Positions 25,359 to 33,545 of a stretch of DNA of 63,317 bases are shown piece after piece. The notes beneath the pieces are model-generated. The model was given only the letters and a program-made list of their open reading frames with translations, did not search any database and was not told where the DNA came from. The position numbers and the translations under genes were made by a program. This DNA comes from JASHVB01 sp036489395 (lineage in GTDB: Bacteria > Pseudomonadota > Alphaproteobacteria > Acetobacterales > Acetobacteraceae), in assembly GCA_036489395.1 (NCBI GenBank), contig DASXFW010000282.1:1-63317 (forward strand), read 5' to 3'. Position 1 is the first letter of the stretch, and every line of letters begins with the position of its first letter.

Positions 25359-26394
25359 GCACGAAACCTACGAGCTCGGCCACGTGCTCTGGCGGCGTTT
25401 GCGGGGTAATCCCATGGCCAAGGTTGAATACGAAAGGTCGGCCGCGCATGGCCTGCAGGATCGCGCCGGCCTCGGCCCGCATGGCTGGCCCTCCGGCGAT
25501 GACTGCCATTGGATCAAGATTGCCTTGCAGTGCAATATCGGCCGGAACGAGGGCCCGGGCCTGAACCGGATCCATGGCGGTATCCATGCCGACCGCTTGC
25601 ACTCCCGTCTGGGCCGCATATTCGCCCAGCAGCATCCCCGCCAGCCGGGGGAAGCCAATGACCGGAACATCCGGATGGCGGCGGCGTAGTGCGGCAACAA
25701 TGGCCTTGGTGGGCCGGACGACGTGCGAGCGGAATTGCGACGGCGGAAGAATGCCGGCCCAGGTATCGAACAACATGATCGTCTCGGCACCGGCCTGGAT
25801 CTGCGCCGAGAGATAGTCGATCGTCGCTTCGGTCAGCCGCTCGATCAGAGACGCGAACAAGGTAGGATCGCGATAGGCGAGCGACCTGGTCTCGGCGAAG
25901 TCGCGCGAGCCACCGCCTTCGATCATGTAGCAGGCAACGGTGAAGGGCGCGCCGGCGAAACCGATCAGCGTCGTTCCCTGGAAACCTTCCCGCGCCAGCC
26001 CGGCACGAACCTGCCGCACCGTCTGCAGGATTGGCGCGATCGCCGCGGACACACGACCCGGCTCCAGCGCTGCCACGTCGGCTGCACTGCGCAACGGCGG
26101 CAGGACCGGCCCTTCGCCCTCCCGAAAAGCCAATCCCTGGCCAAGCGCCCAGGGAAGCATCAGGATGTCGCTGAACAGGATGGCCGCATCGAAACCGTAG
26201 CGCCGGATAGGCTGCAACGTGACCTCGGTTGCCAGCTCCGGTGTCGTGCAAAGTGTGATGAAATCGCCGGCCCTGGCCCGAATCGCCCGATACTCCGGCA
26301 GATAGCGTCCCGCCTGACGCATCAGCCAGACCGGCGGTGGCCATACGGCCCGACCGGACAGCACCTGCAGCAGCGGCTTCGCTTCATCCGTCAT
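25348..26394 (-). CDS. hemE: Uroporphyrinogen decarboxylase
   Basis: A 348-residue URO-D that converts uroporphyrinogen III to coproporphyrinogen III. Signature PPPVWLMRQAGRYLPEYR near residue 20 contains the substrate-binding arginines. Other features are AAILFSDILMLPWALGQG (catalytic Asp), GFAGAPFTVACYMIEGGGS and QGNLDPMAVIAGG, with FNLGHGITPQTPPEHV near the end. ATG 26394 starts the hemE-hemH-hemJ-rho unit. The region upstream, shared with divergent ppsR, is the presumed replication origin. Confidence 0.97.
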   Translation of the reverse strand: MTDEAKPLLQVLSGRAVWPPPVWLMRQAGRYLPEYRAIRARAGDFITLCTTPELATEVTLQPIRRYGFDAAILFSDILMLPWALGQGLAFREGEGPVLPPLRSAADVAALEPGRVSAAIAPILQTVRQVRAGLAREGFQGTTLIGFAGAPFTVACYMIEGGGSRDFAETRSLAYRDPTLFASLIERLTEATIDYLSAQIQAGAETIMLFDTWAGILPPSQFRSHVVRPTKAIVAALRRRHPDVPVIGFPRLAGMLLGEYAAQTGVQAVGMDTAMDPVQARALVPADIALQGNLDPMAVIAGGPAMRAEAGAILQAMRGRPFVFNLGHGITPQTPPEHVAELVGFVRAG

Positions 26395-26685
26395 CCGGTC
26401 GCCTTCTTCTTACCTAAAGAAAGAATCTTACTTGATAGTGGTAGTAGTAGGGGGTGTGGATAGCGGGGTACCTTTGGCTCCATCGGCTTATCAGCCGGCT
26501 GTCCACATCATGATCGCCTGCCAGGCTTCGGGATTCGCTGGTCATACCTTGCTTCATCCCCAGCGGTCTGAAAGCCGGGGTCCGTTATCCACCGGTCGCG
26601 ACTTCGTGAGGCTTATCCCCGATTCTCCTCCCGCTGTCGCCATATCTGATGCCAATCCACAGCATCCCCGCTATCCTCAGCCCCC
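26395..26685. other. Candidate chromosomal replication origin (oriC)
   Basis: The intergenic region lies between divergent hemE and the ppsR/DUF299 gene, the same gene pair that flanks the origin of Caulobacter crescentus and Rickettsia prowazekii (hemE-RP001). Compared with TTATCCACA, near-consensus DnaA boxes are seen at 26455-26463 (minus, ctatccaca), 26499-26507 (ctgtccaca) and 26585-26593 (ttatccacc), each with one mismatch. Weaker boxes are at 26612-26620 and 26653-26661. An AT-rich stretch (26403-26440) next to hemE could be the unwinding element. Function is inferred from synteny and boxes; skew was not computed. Confidence 0.6.
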
Positions 26686-27564
26686 ATGGACCCGCTCCGC
26701 ATCAACCTCCATCTGGTCTCCGACGCCACCGGCGAGACGCTCAACGCCATTGCCCGAGCCACGACGGTGCAGTTCGAGCGGGCGGACATCGTCTATCACC
26801 GCTGGAGCCTGATCCGCACCCGCTTCCAGATGCATCGCGTGCTGGAGGGCATCGAGCATGAACCGGGCCCCGTGCTGACCACGCTGATCGATCGAGGCTT
26901 GCGGGCGGAGCTGGATACCACGTGCCGCCGCCTGAACGTCCCCGTGGTGCATGTGCTCGACCCGGTCATGGACTTGCTGCAGGAGTATATCGGCGAACAG
27001 GCGATGGCGCGGCCGGGGCAGCAATATGTGCTGAACGCCGACTATTTCCGTCGGATCGATGCCATGCACTACGTCCTGGCACACGACGACGGCCAGGCCG
27101 CGCCGGGTCTGGCCGAGGCGGATGTCATTCTTGTAGGCGTGTCGCGCAGCTCCAAGACCCCGACCTGCTTCTACCTGGCGAACCGGGGCATCAAGGCCGC
27201 GAACGTACCGCTGGTACCGCAGGCACCGGAGCCGGCCGGCCTGGCAAAGCCGCATTGCCCGGTGATCGGCCTTACCCTGGATGCTGAGTCGCTGATCGAG
27301 ATCCGCCGCCACCGGTTGAAGCTGATCGCCGCCGGCGGGCCGGGTGGCGTGGTCCGGCAGAATTCCACCGAATACGTGGACGAGGAAGCGGTCCGTGCGG
27401 AGCTGCTGTGGGCCCGCCGTTTGTGCAACAGCCGGCGCTGGCCGGTGATCGACGTGACCCGCCGCTCGATCGAGGAAACCGCGGCGACCGTGCTGCAACT
27501 GATGGACGCCTGGCACCAGCGGCGGAGGGCGGCGGAGCAAGAGCCCGCCGCAGCACCAACCTGA
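26686..27564 (+). CDS. ppsR: Pyruvate, water dikinase regulatory protein (DUF299)
   Basis: A 292-residue bifunctional kinase/pyrophosphorylase that controls PEP synthase or pyruvate phosphate dikinase by ADP-dependent phosphorylation and Pi-dependent dephosphorylation. Family marks are INLHLVSDATGETLNAIARA, VHVLDPVMDLLQEYIG, the P-loop-like ILVGVSRSSKTPTCFYLANRG and the C-terminal CNSRRWPVIDVTRRSIEETAA. The ATG at 26686 is directly preceded by the origin-like region. It corresponds to RP001 of the Rickettsia/Caulobacter origin cluster. Confidence 0.95.
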   Translation: MDPLRINLHLVSDATGETLNAIARATTVQFERADIVYHRWSLIRTRFQMHRVLEGIEHEPGPVLTTLIDRGLRAELDTTCRRLNVPVVHVLDPVMDLLQEYIGEQAMARPGQQYVLNADYFRRIDAMHYVLAHDDGQAAPGLAEADVILVGVSRSSKTPTCFYLANRGIKAANVPLVPQAPEPAGLAKPHCPVIGLTLDAESLIEIRRHRLKLIAAGGPGGVVRQNSTEYVDEEAVRAELLWARRLCNSRRWPVIDVTRRSIEETAATVLQLMDAWHQRRRAAEQEPAAAPT

Positions 27565-27570
27565 CCACCC

Positions 27571-27604
27571 GCGGCCCGAACTTCCGCGGCCCGAACTTCC
27601 GCGG
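27571..27604. repeat. Short tandem 15-bp repeat in the leuS leader
   Basis: The unit gcggcccgaacttcc occurs at 27571-27585 and 27586-27600, followed by a partial third copy (gcgg). It lies in the 76-bp gap between ppsR and leuS, about 40 bp before the leuS start. No function is evident. Confidence 0.85.
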
Positions 27605-27640
27605 TCTTGTCTGATCGCTCCGACCGGGCAATACAAAGCC

Positions 27641-30262
27641 ATGACCGATACTGTATCCACTGGCGCGGCTGACGCACCCCGCTACGATTTCCGCACGGCG
27701 GAGCCGAAGTGGCAGGCGGCCTGGGACGCGCGCGGCTGCTTCCAGGTGAACGACGTGCCCACCGACAACCGCCCGAAATACTACGTCATGGAGATGTTCC
27801 CCTACCCCAGCGGCAAGATCCACATGGGGCATGTGCGGAACTACACGCTCGGCGACGTCATCGCCCGTTACAAGCGTGCGCGCGGATGTTCTGTGCTGCA
27901 CCCGATGGGCTGGGACGCGTTCGGCCTTCCAGCGGAGAACGCCGCGCGCGAACGCAACATCCATCCCGCGAAATGGACCTGGGACAACATCGCCACCATG
28001 CGCGACGAGTTGAAGCGCATGGGCCTGTCGCTCGACTGGTCGCGCGAGTTCGCCACCTGCGACCCGGCCTATTACGGCCACCAGCAGAAGTTGTTCCTGG
28101 ATTTCCTCCGCGTTGGCCTGGTGGAGCGCAAGGAAAGCTGGGTCAACTGGGACCCGGTCGATGGCACCGTGCTGGCCAATGAGCAAGTGATCGATGGCCG
28201 CGGCTGGCGCAGCGGCGCACCGGTGGAGAAGAAGCGGCTCAGCCAGTGGTTCTTCAGCATCACCAAATACGCGGAGGACCTGCTGGCGGCGCTGGGCAGC
28301 ATGGATCGCTGGCCGGAACGCGTCCGCGTGATGCAGGAGAACTGGATCGGCCGCAGTGAGGGCGCCAGGCTGCACTTCGAACTGACACAACCGATCGCCG
28401 GCATCGACCGCGGCGAAGTTTATACCACCCGCCCCGACACGTTGTTCGGCATGTCGTTCCTGGCCCTGGCGCCAGAACACCCGCTGGCTGCCGCGGCCGC
28501 CGCACGCGATCCGGCCGCGGCGGCGTTCATCGCCGAATGCCGTCGTCTGGGCACCAGCGAGGCGACGATCGAGGCCGCCGAAAAGCGCGGCTTCGACACC
28601 GGCCTGCGCGTGCGCCATCCGTTCCTGAAGGACGCGACCTTCCCGGTATGGATCGCCAATTTCGTGCTGATGGAATATGGCACCGGCGCGATCTTCGGCT
28701 GCCCGGCGCACGATCAGCGCGACCTGGATTTTGCCCGCAAGTACGGGTTGGACGTAAAGCCCGTCGTGCTGCCTCCGAACGCCGATCCGGCGAATTTCAG
28801 TGTTGGCAACGAGGCGTATGTCGGCCCCGGCACGATCTATAATTCGGATTTCATGGACGGGCTGGACGTGGATGCGGCCAAGCGCGCCGTCATCGCCGAG
28901 CTCGAGCGCCTTGGCATCGGCGAGGGCGTCGTCAACTGGCGGCTGCGCGACTGGGGCGCATCCCGGCAACGCTACTGGGGCTGCCCGATCCCGGTGATCC
29001 ACTGCGCGGCATGTGGCGTGGTGCCGGTGCCGGACGACCAGCTTCCCGTCGTGCTACCCGACGACGTGACATTCGACCGGCCCGGCAATCCGCTGGACCA
29101 CCACCCCACATGGAAGCACGTCGCCTGTCCGGCATGCGGCGCGCCGGCGGTGCGCGAGACCGATACGTTCGACACGTTCGTCGATAGCTCCTGGTATTTC
29201 GCCCGCTATTGCAGCCCGCACGCGGACGTGCCCGTGGTGCGCGAGGCGGTCGAGCACTGGATGCCGGTCGATCAGTACATCGGCGGCATCGAGCATGCGA
29301 TCCTGCATCTGCTGTATTCGCGGTTCTTCACCCGCGCGATGAAGGCCACCGGCCATCTGGACGTGGAGGAGCCGTTCGCCGGATTGTTCACTCAGGGCAT
29401 GGTGACGCACGAAAGCTACCGTGCCGCGGACGGCCGTTGGCTGTATCCCGAAGAAGTGGACCGGCTGCCGGACGGCGCCGCGATCGAACGGAACGGCAGC
29501 AGCCCGGTCACGATCGGCCGCGTCGAGGCGATGAGCAAGTCGAGGCGCAACACCGTCGATCCGGGCGCGATCATCGCACGCTACGGTGCCGACACCGCGC
29601 GCTGGTTCATCCTGTCGGACAATCCGCCCGAACGCGACATGGAATGGACCGAGGCTGGCGTCGCCGGTGCCTACCGCTTCACTCAGCGCGTGTTCCGCCT
29701 GGTTGAATCGCTTGCCGGCGGATCGGCCGCCGCGCCCATAGGCGAGCCAGGCCCGGCGGCGCGCAACCTGCGTCGCGCCACCCACCGCACGATCGCCGCG
29801 GTGACCGAAGCGCTGGAGACCTTCGCGTTCAACGTCGCCGTCGCCCGGCTGTACGAATTCGCCAACGCCATCGGGGAGGCTGAACGCGCATCCGACGAAC
29901 CCGGCCTCGACTGGGCCCGGCAGGAGGCACTGGAGACTTTGTCGCGCCTGATCGCCCCCATGATGCCGCACCTCGGGGAGGAGCTGCATGCCCGGCTGCA
30001 TCCCTCCGCCGCGCAACTGGTCGCAGAGCTCGCCTGGCCGGAAGCCGATCCCGCATTGCTGACCGCGGAAACCGTGACCATCGCCGTGCAGGTGATGGGC
30101 AAACTTCGCGGCACGATCGCGGTGCCGCCGGGTGCCCCGCGCGACGCCGTGCTTCCCGCCGCCAAGGCCGATCCCAATGTCGCGCGCGCATTGGAAGGCA
30201 AGCGCGTCGTCAAGGAGATCTACGTCCCCGACCGCATCGTCAATTTCGTGGTGGCGGGATGA
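27641..30262 (+). CDS. leuS: Leucyl-tRNA synthetase
   Basis: An 873-residue class Ia synthetase charging tRNA-Leu. Visible are the HIGH-type motif (FPYPSGKIHMGHVRNYTLGD), HPMGWDAFGLPAENAA, the editing domain with TTRPDTLFGMSFLALAPEHP and the conserved PAHDQRDLDFARKY, and a zinc-binding-like CAACG / CPACG pair. The KMSKS equivalent is VEAMSKSRRNTVDP and the C-terminal part is MGKLRGTI. ATG 27641 fits the normal N-terminus (YDFRTAEPKWQAAWDARG). Its stop overlaps the lptE start as ATGA, and holA follows, so leuS-lptE-holA form one unit. Confidence 0.98.
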   Translation: MTDTVSTGAADAPRYDFRTAEPKWQAAWDARGCFQVNDVPTDNRPKYYVMEMFPYPSGKIHMGHVRNYTLGDVIARYKRARGCSVLHPMGWDAFGLPAENAARERNIHPAKWTWDNIATMRDELKRMGLSLDWSREFATCDPAYYGHQQKLFLDFLRVGLVERKESWVNWDPVDGTVLANEQVIDGRGWRSGAPVEKKRLSQWFFSITKYAEDLLAALGSMDRWPERVRVMQENWIGRSEGARLHFELTQPIAGIDRGEVYTTRPDTLFGMSFLALAPEHPLAAAAAARDPAAAAFIAECRRLGTSEATIEAAEKRGFDTGLRVRHPFLKDATFPVWIANFVLMEYGTGAIFGCPAHDQRDLDFARKYGLDVKPVVLPPNADPANFSVGNEAYVGPGTIYNSDFMDGLDVDAAKRAVIAELERLGIGEGVVNWRLRDWGASRQRYWGCPIPVIHCAACGVVPVPDDQLPVVLPDDVTFDRPGNPLDHHPTWKHVACPACGAPAVRETDTFDTFVDSSWYFARYCSPHADVPVVREAVEHWMPVDQYIGGIEHAILHLLYSRFFTRAMKATGHLDVEEPFAGLFTQGMVTHESYRAADGRWLYPEEVDRLPDGAAIERNGSSPVTIGRVEAMSKSRRNTVDPGAIIARYGADTARWFILSDNPPERDMEWTEAGVAGAYRFTQRVFRLVESLAGGSAAAPIGEPGPAARNLRRATHRTIAAVTEALETFAFNVAVARLYEFANAIGEAERASDEPGLDWARQEALETLSRLIAPMMPHLGEELHARLHPSAAQLVAELAWPEADPALLTAETVTIAVQVMGKLRGTIAVPPGAPRDAVLPAAKADPNVARALEGKRVVKEIYVPDRIVNFVVAG

Positions 30263-30798
30263 TACGGGTTGTACCACGGCGTGCCCTGTTCGTGCTCGGC
30301 GCAAGTTCCGCGCTGACCGCCTGTGGGTTTCAGCCGGTCTATATGCGTACCGCATCGGGCAACGCCGGCCCGGCGCAACGCAACCTCGCGGCAATCAGCG
30401 TTGACCTGATCTCCGACCGGCCCGGTCAGTTGCTGCGCCAGGCCTTGCAGGAGCGATTTGGCAGCGACGCAGGCAATGCGCCGCCGCGCTACAAGCTCGC
30501 CGTCGGCTACTCGATTGCCGGCCAGGGCATCGGGATCCAGCAGGACAGCACGCCGACATACATAAGGCTGTCGGCTTCGGCCAATTGGACGTTGCGCTCG
30601 GCCGACGGAGCAGGGACCAAGGTGACCAGCGGCACGGCCAATGCGTCGGACGGTTACGATGTCCTGGACCAGCAGTATTTCGCCGCGGACCTGTCCACCG
30701 AGCAAACCGACCACCGCCTGGCCAACGAAGTGGCAGACGAGATAGCCTTACAGCTTGCGGTATATTTCCGCCGCCAGGCAGTGATCGCCTCGCGCTGA
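30259..30798 (+). CDS. lptE: LPS-assembly lipoprotein LptE
   Basis: A 179-residue outer-membrane lipoprotein that plugs and assembles the LptD barrel for lipopolysaccharide export. The signal peptide (RRALFVLGASSAL) ends in the lipobox LTAC with Cys at about 22, followed by GFQPVY, the typical start of mature LptE. The rest (RYKLAVGYSIAGQGIGIQQ, ADLSTEQTDHRLANEVADEIALQL) fits the family. Its location between leuS and holA is the conserved position in many proteobacteria. ATGA overlap with leuS indicates coupling. Confidence 0.93.
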   Translation: MIRVVPRRALFVLGASSALTACGFQPVYMRTASGNAGPAQRNLAAISVDLISDRPGQLLRQALQERFGSDAGNAPPRYKLAVGYSIAGQGIGIQQDSTPTYIRLSASANWTLRSADGAGTKVTSGTANASDGYDVLDQQYFAADLSTEQTDHRLANEVADEIALQLAVYFRRQAVIASR

Positions 30799-30802
30799 TC
30801 GC

Positions 30803-31819
30803 ATGCAGGTCGGTGCCCAGCAGGTAGCGGGCTTTCTGCGCAATCCCGGCGCCTGTCGGGTCGTTCTGCTGTACGGCGAAGATGCCGGCATGGTCAGCGA
30901 ACGCGCCGAAACGCTGGTGCGCGTGGTCGCCGGCTCGCTCGACGATCCGTTCCGGGTGGCCGAATTGACGCGCGACGACCTGGATGGGCTGGCCGACGAG
31001 GCGGCGTCGTTGCCACTGACCGGCGGACGCCGCGTCGTGCGATTGCGCGGTGCGACCGATGCCGCGCTGCCCATGGTGCAGGTCATCCTGCACGGCAAGG
31101 CGCCGGCGCTGGTCGTGTTGGAAGGCCCCGGCATGCCGTCGCGCTCGAAACTGCGCGCCTTGCTGGACGCCGCGCCGGACGGCGTCGCGATCGGCTGCTA
31201 CCCCGAGGAAGGCCGCACACTGCAAGCCACCATCCGCGGTCGGCTGCAATCGGCCGGCGTCGCGATCGACAGCGACGCACTGACATGGCTGACCTCACAG
31301 CTCGGCGCCGACCAGGCATCGACGCTGGGCGAACTCGACAAGCTGATACTGTACGCCGGTCCGAACGGCCGGGTCGATCTGGATGCGGCGATGGCGTGCG
31401 TCGGTGACCTTGCCGGCCTGTCGCTCGATGATGCGCTGTTTGCCGCGACGCAAGGCGACGTCGCAACCGCGGATCGGGCGCTGGAGCTTGCCAGCGCCGA
31501 GGGTGCGGCGCCCGTCAGCGTGCTGCGCGCGGCGCTGATGCACATGCAGCGGCTGTACCGCGCGCGGCTGCTGATGGAGTCCGGCATGACCGCCGTGGAA
31601 GCGACCCAGGCGCAGCGTCCGCCGATCTTCTTCCGCCGCACCGGGGCTTTTGCGAAGGCGCTGACGCTATGGTCCGCGCCGGCGCTGACCGCGGCCATGG
31701 CCGGGCTCTCGCACGCCGAGCGGAACTGCAAGCGCACCGGCGCGCCCGATCATACGCTGTCGCAGAACGCAGTATTGGCGCTGGCCCGGCGCGCCGCCGC
31801 AGGAAGGCGGGCAGAGTAA
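30803..31819 (+). CDS. holA: DNA polymerase III subunit delta
   Basis: A 338-residue clamp-loader subunit that opens the beta clamp. The sequence fits HolA: VVLLYGEDAGMVSERAETLVR at the degenerate P-loop region, RRVVRLRGA, LVVLEGPGMPSRSKLRALL, a DALTWLTSQLGADQASTLGELDKLILY helical domain and a C-terminal collar domain (MQRLYRARLLMESG). It starts 4 bp after the lptE stop, in the conserved leuS-lptE-holA order. Confidence 0.93.
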   Translation: MQVGAQQVAGFLRNPGACRVVLLYGEDAGMVSERAETLVRVVAGSLDDPFRVAELTRDDLDGLADEAASLPLTGGRRVVRLRGATDAALPMVQVILHGKAPALVVLEGPGMPSRSKLRALLDAAPDGVAIGCYPEEGRTLQATIRGRLQSAGVAIDSDALTWLTSQLGADQASTLGELDKLILYAGPNGRVDLDAAMACVGDLAGLSLDDALFAATQGDVATADRALELASAEGAAPVSVLRAALMHMQRLYRARLLMESGMTAVEATQAQRPPIFFRRTGAFAKALTLWSAPALTAAMAGLSHAERNCKRTGAPDHTLSQNAVLALARRAAAGRRAE

Positions 31820-31827
31820 GCAAATCT

Positions 31828-32051
31828 GTCATTGCGAAGCCCAATGGCCTGACAAGAAACCAAGAAACCAAGAAAATTAAGGTTCCCCCCTCCCCTTGAG
31901 GGAGGGGGCCAGGGGGAGGGGTGCGTACATCCACCGACCGCGGATGTGAGCACCCCTCCCCCAACCCCTCCCTCAAGGGGAGGGGTGCGTACATCCACCG
32001 ACCGCGGATGTGAGCACCCCTCCCCCAACCCCTCCCTCAAGGGGAGGGGGG
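31828..32051. repeat. Cluster of palindromic repeats (families A and B)
   Basis: A single family A half-unit (gtcattgcgaagcccaatgg) at 31828 is followed by family B hairpins. Three copies of a ctccccttgagggagggg-type arm in alternating orientation lie between 31883 and 32051, separated by a 40-bp block repeated twice (gtgcgtacatccaccgaccg...). It is located after holA and upstream of the CoA-transferase gene and may end the leuS-lptE-holA transcript. Confidence 0.85.
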
Positions 32052-32203
32052 AACCTACGTCAAGCGGCCGCCGACCGTTTCATCCAGTGCGGGTCCGCCG
32101 CCGGCCGGTGCTCAACGCGCAATGACACGGTGGGCTGTGGCGCTTGCCGCGCGACTTCCCTTGGCCAACACTGATCGCAACACGTACCGACGGAGCGATT
32201 GTC

Positions 32204-33385
32204 ATGCCAGGTCTTCCGCTTGCCGGACTCTTCGTCCTCGATCTGACCGCGCACCGCGCCGGGCCAACCGCGGTGCGTCAGCTCGCGGATTGGGGTGCCG
32301 ACGTCATCAAGATCGAACCGCCCGGCGCGGGCGGCGCGGACGCCACCGGCAGCACGCGGCACGGCTCCGACTTCCAGAACCTGCACCGCAACAAGCGCAG
32401 CATGACACTGAACCTGAAGGATGCAGAAGCGCACGCGATCTTCATGAAGCTTGCGGCGAAAGCTGACGTGATCGTGGAGAACTACCGCTCCGACGTGAAG
32501 TACCGCCTGCGCGTCGATTACGCCACGGTGGCCGCGATCAATCCGCGCATCGTCTATGGCAGCATCTCGGGGTTTGGCCAAAGCGGACCGGACGCGACGC
32601 GGCCTGGCGTGGATCAGATCGCGCAGGGCATGGGCGGACTGATGTCGATCACCGGCCTGCCGGGCCAGGGCCCGGTGCGGGTTGGCATTCCCATTGCCGA
32701 CCTGACCTCCGGCATCTTCCTGTCGCAGGCAATCCTGCTCGCGCTGATGCAGCGGGCGCAGACCGGCAAGGGGCAGTGGGTGCATTCTTCGCTGCTGGAG
32801 GCGGAGATTTTCATGCTCGACTTCCAGGCGTCGCGCTGGCTGATCGCGCATGAAGTGGCGGGCCAGGCAGGCAACGACCATCCGACCGGGATTCCCACCG
32901 GTGTGTTTCCGACAGCCGACGGACATATCAACATTGCCGCGTCGGGCGATGCGCTGTGGACGCGGTTCTGCAAGGCGATCGGCTGGGAAGCGGCGCTGTC
33001 CGAGCCGAACTATAAGACCGGTGCGTTGCGCTCGAAGAATCGCAAAGTGCTGAATGAGCAGCTTTGGGTGATCACGCGGGAGAAGCCGAGCGCATATTGG
33101 CTGGCGGCATTGAACAAGGCCGGCGTGCCGTGCGGCCCGATCAATCGTATCGACGCGGTGTTCGCCGAGCCGCAGACCCAGCATCTGCGGATTGCTCGGC
33201 CGGTCCGTCATCCGACGCTGGGCGACATTGAGGTGGTCGGCCAGCCATTCACGCTGACTGACGCACCGCAGCCGGAGTCGATGCGCCCCACGCCAGAGCT
33301 GGGTGAGCACACCGACGCAATCCTGTCCGAACTGGGTTATGACGCGGCAGCGATTGCGGCCCTGCGCGAACGCGACGCGGTGTGA
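32204..33385 (+). CDS. CaiB/BaiF-type (family III) CoA-transferase
   Basis: A 393-residue CoA-transferase of the formyl-CoA/carnitine type. Seen are ADWGADVIKIEPPG, NKRSMTLNLKDAEA, VIVENYRSDV, GFGQSGPDATRPGVDQIAQGM (in two parts, with catalytic Asp at about 137), GIPIADLTSGIFL and GVPCGPINRIDAVFAEPQ. ATG 32204 is preceded by a ggag ribosome-binding site; an upstream in-frame start would add 20 unconserved residues. The next gene is a biotin-dependent acyl-CoA carboxylase, so the pair may activate and then carboxylate an organic acid. The substrate is unknown. Confidence 0.9.
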   Translation: MPGLPLAGLFVLDLTAHRAGPTAVRQLADWGADVIKIEPPGAGGADATGSTRHGSDFQNLHRNKRSMTLNLKDAEAHAIFMKLAAKADVIVENYRSDVKYRLRVDYATVAAINPRIVYGSISGFGQSGPDATRPGVDQIAQGMGGLMSITGLPGQGPVRVGIPIADLTSGIFLSQAILLALMQRAQTGKGQWVHSSLLEAEIFMLDFQASRWLIAHEVAGQAGNDHPTGIPTGVFPTADGHINIAASGDALWTRFCKAIGWEAALSEPNYKTGALRSKNRKVLNEQLWVITREKPSAYWLAALNKAGVPCGPINRIDAVFAEPQTQHLRIARPVRHPTLGDIEVVGQPFTLTDAPQPESMRPTPELGEHTDAILSELGYDAAAIAALRERDAV

Positions 33386-33462
33386 AGTCGGTACGGCTTG
33401 TCGGCCCGGCGTCATGGGCCAGGGATTTTCCTGTCATTGACTAACAAGAAACTTAAGGTTCC

Positions 33463-33536
33463 CCCCTCCCCTTGAGGGAGGGGTTGGGGGAGGGGTTGGG
33501 GGAGGGGTTGAGGGAGGGGTCGGGGGAGGGGCGGAA
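33463..33536. repeat. G-rich repeat (family B expansion) in the carboxylase leader
   Basis: One family B arm (ctccccttgagggagggg) runs into a tandem series of a 12-bp G-rich unit (ggggttggggga and variants) on the plus strand, ending about 10 bp before the carboxylase start. Several runs of four or five G separated by two or three bases meet the usual pattern for a G-quadruplex. The ribosome-binding region of the next gene must lie in or next to it. Confidence 0.85.
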
Positions 33537-33545
33537 ACGCACGCG

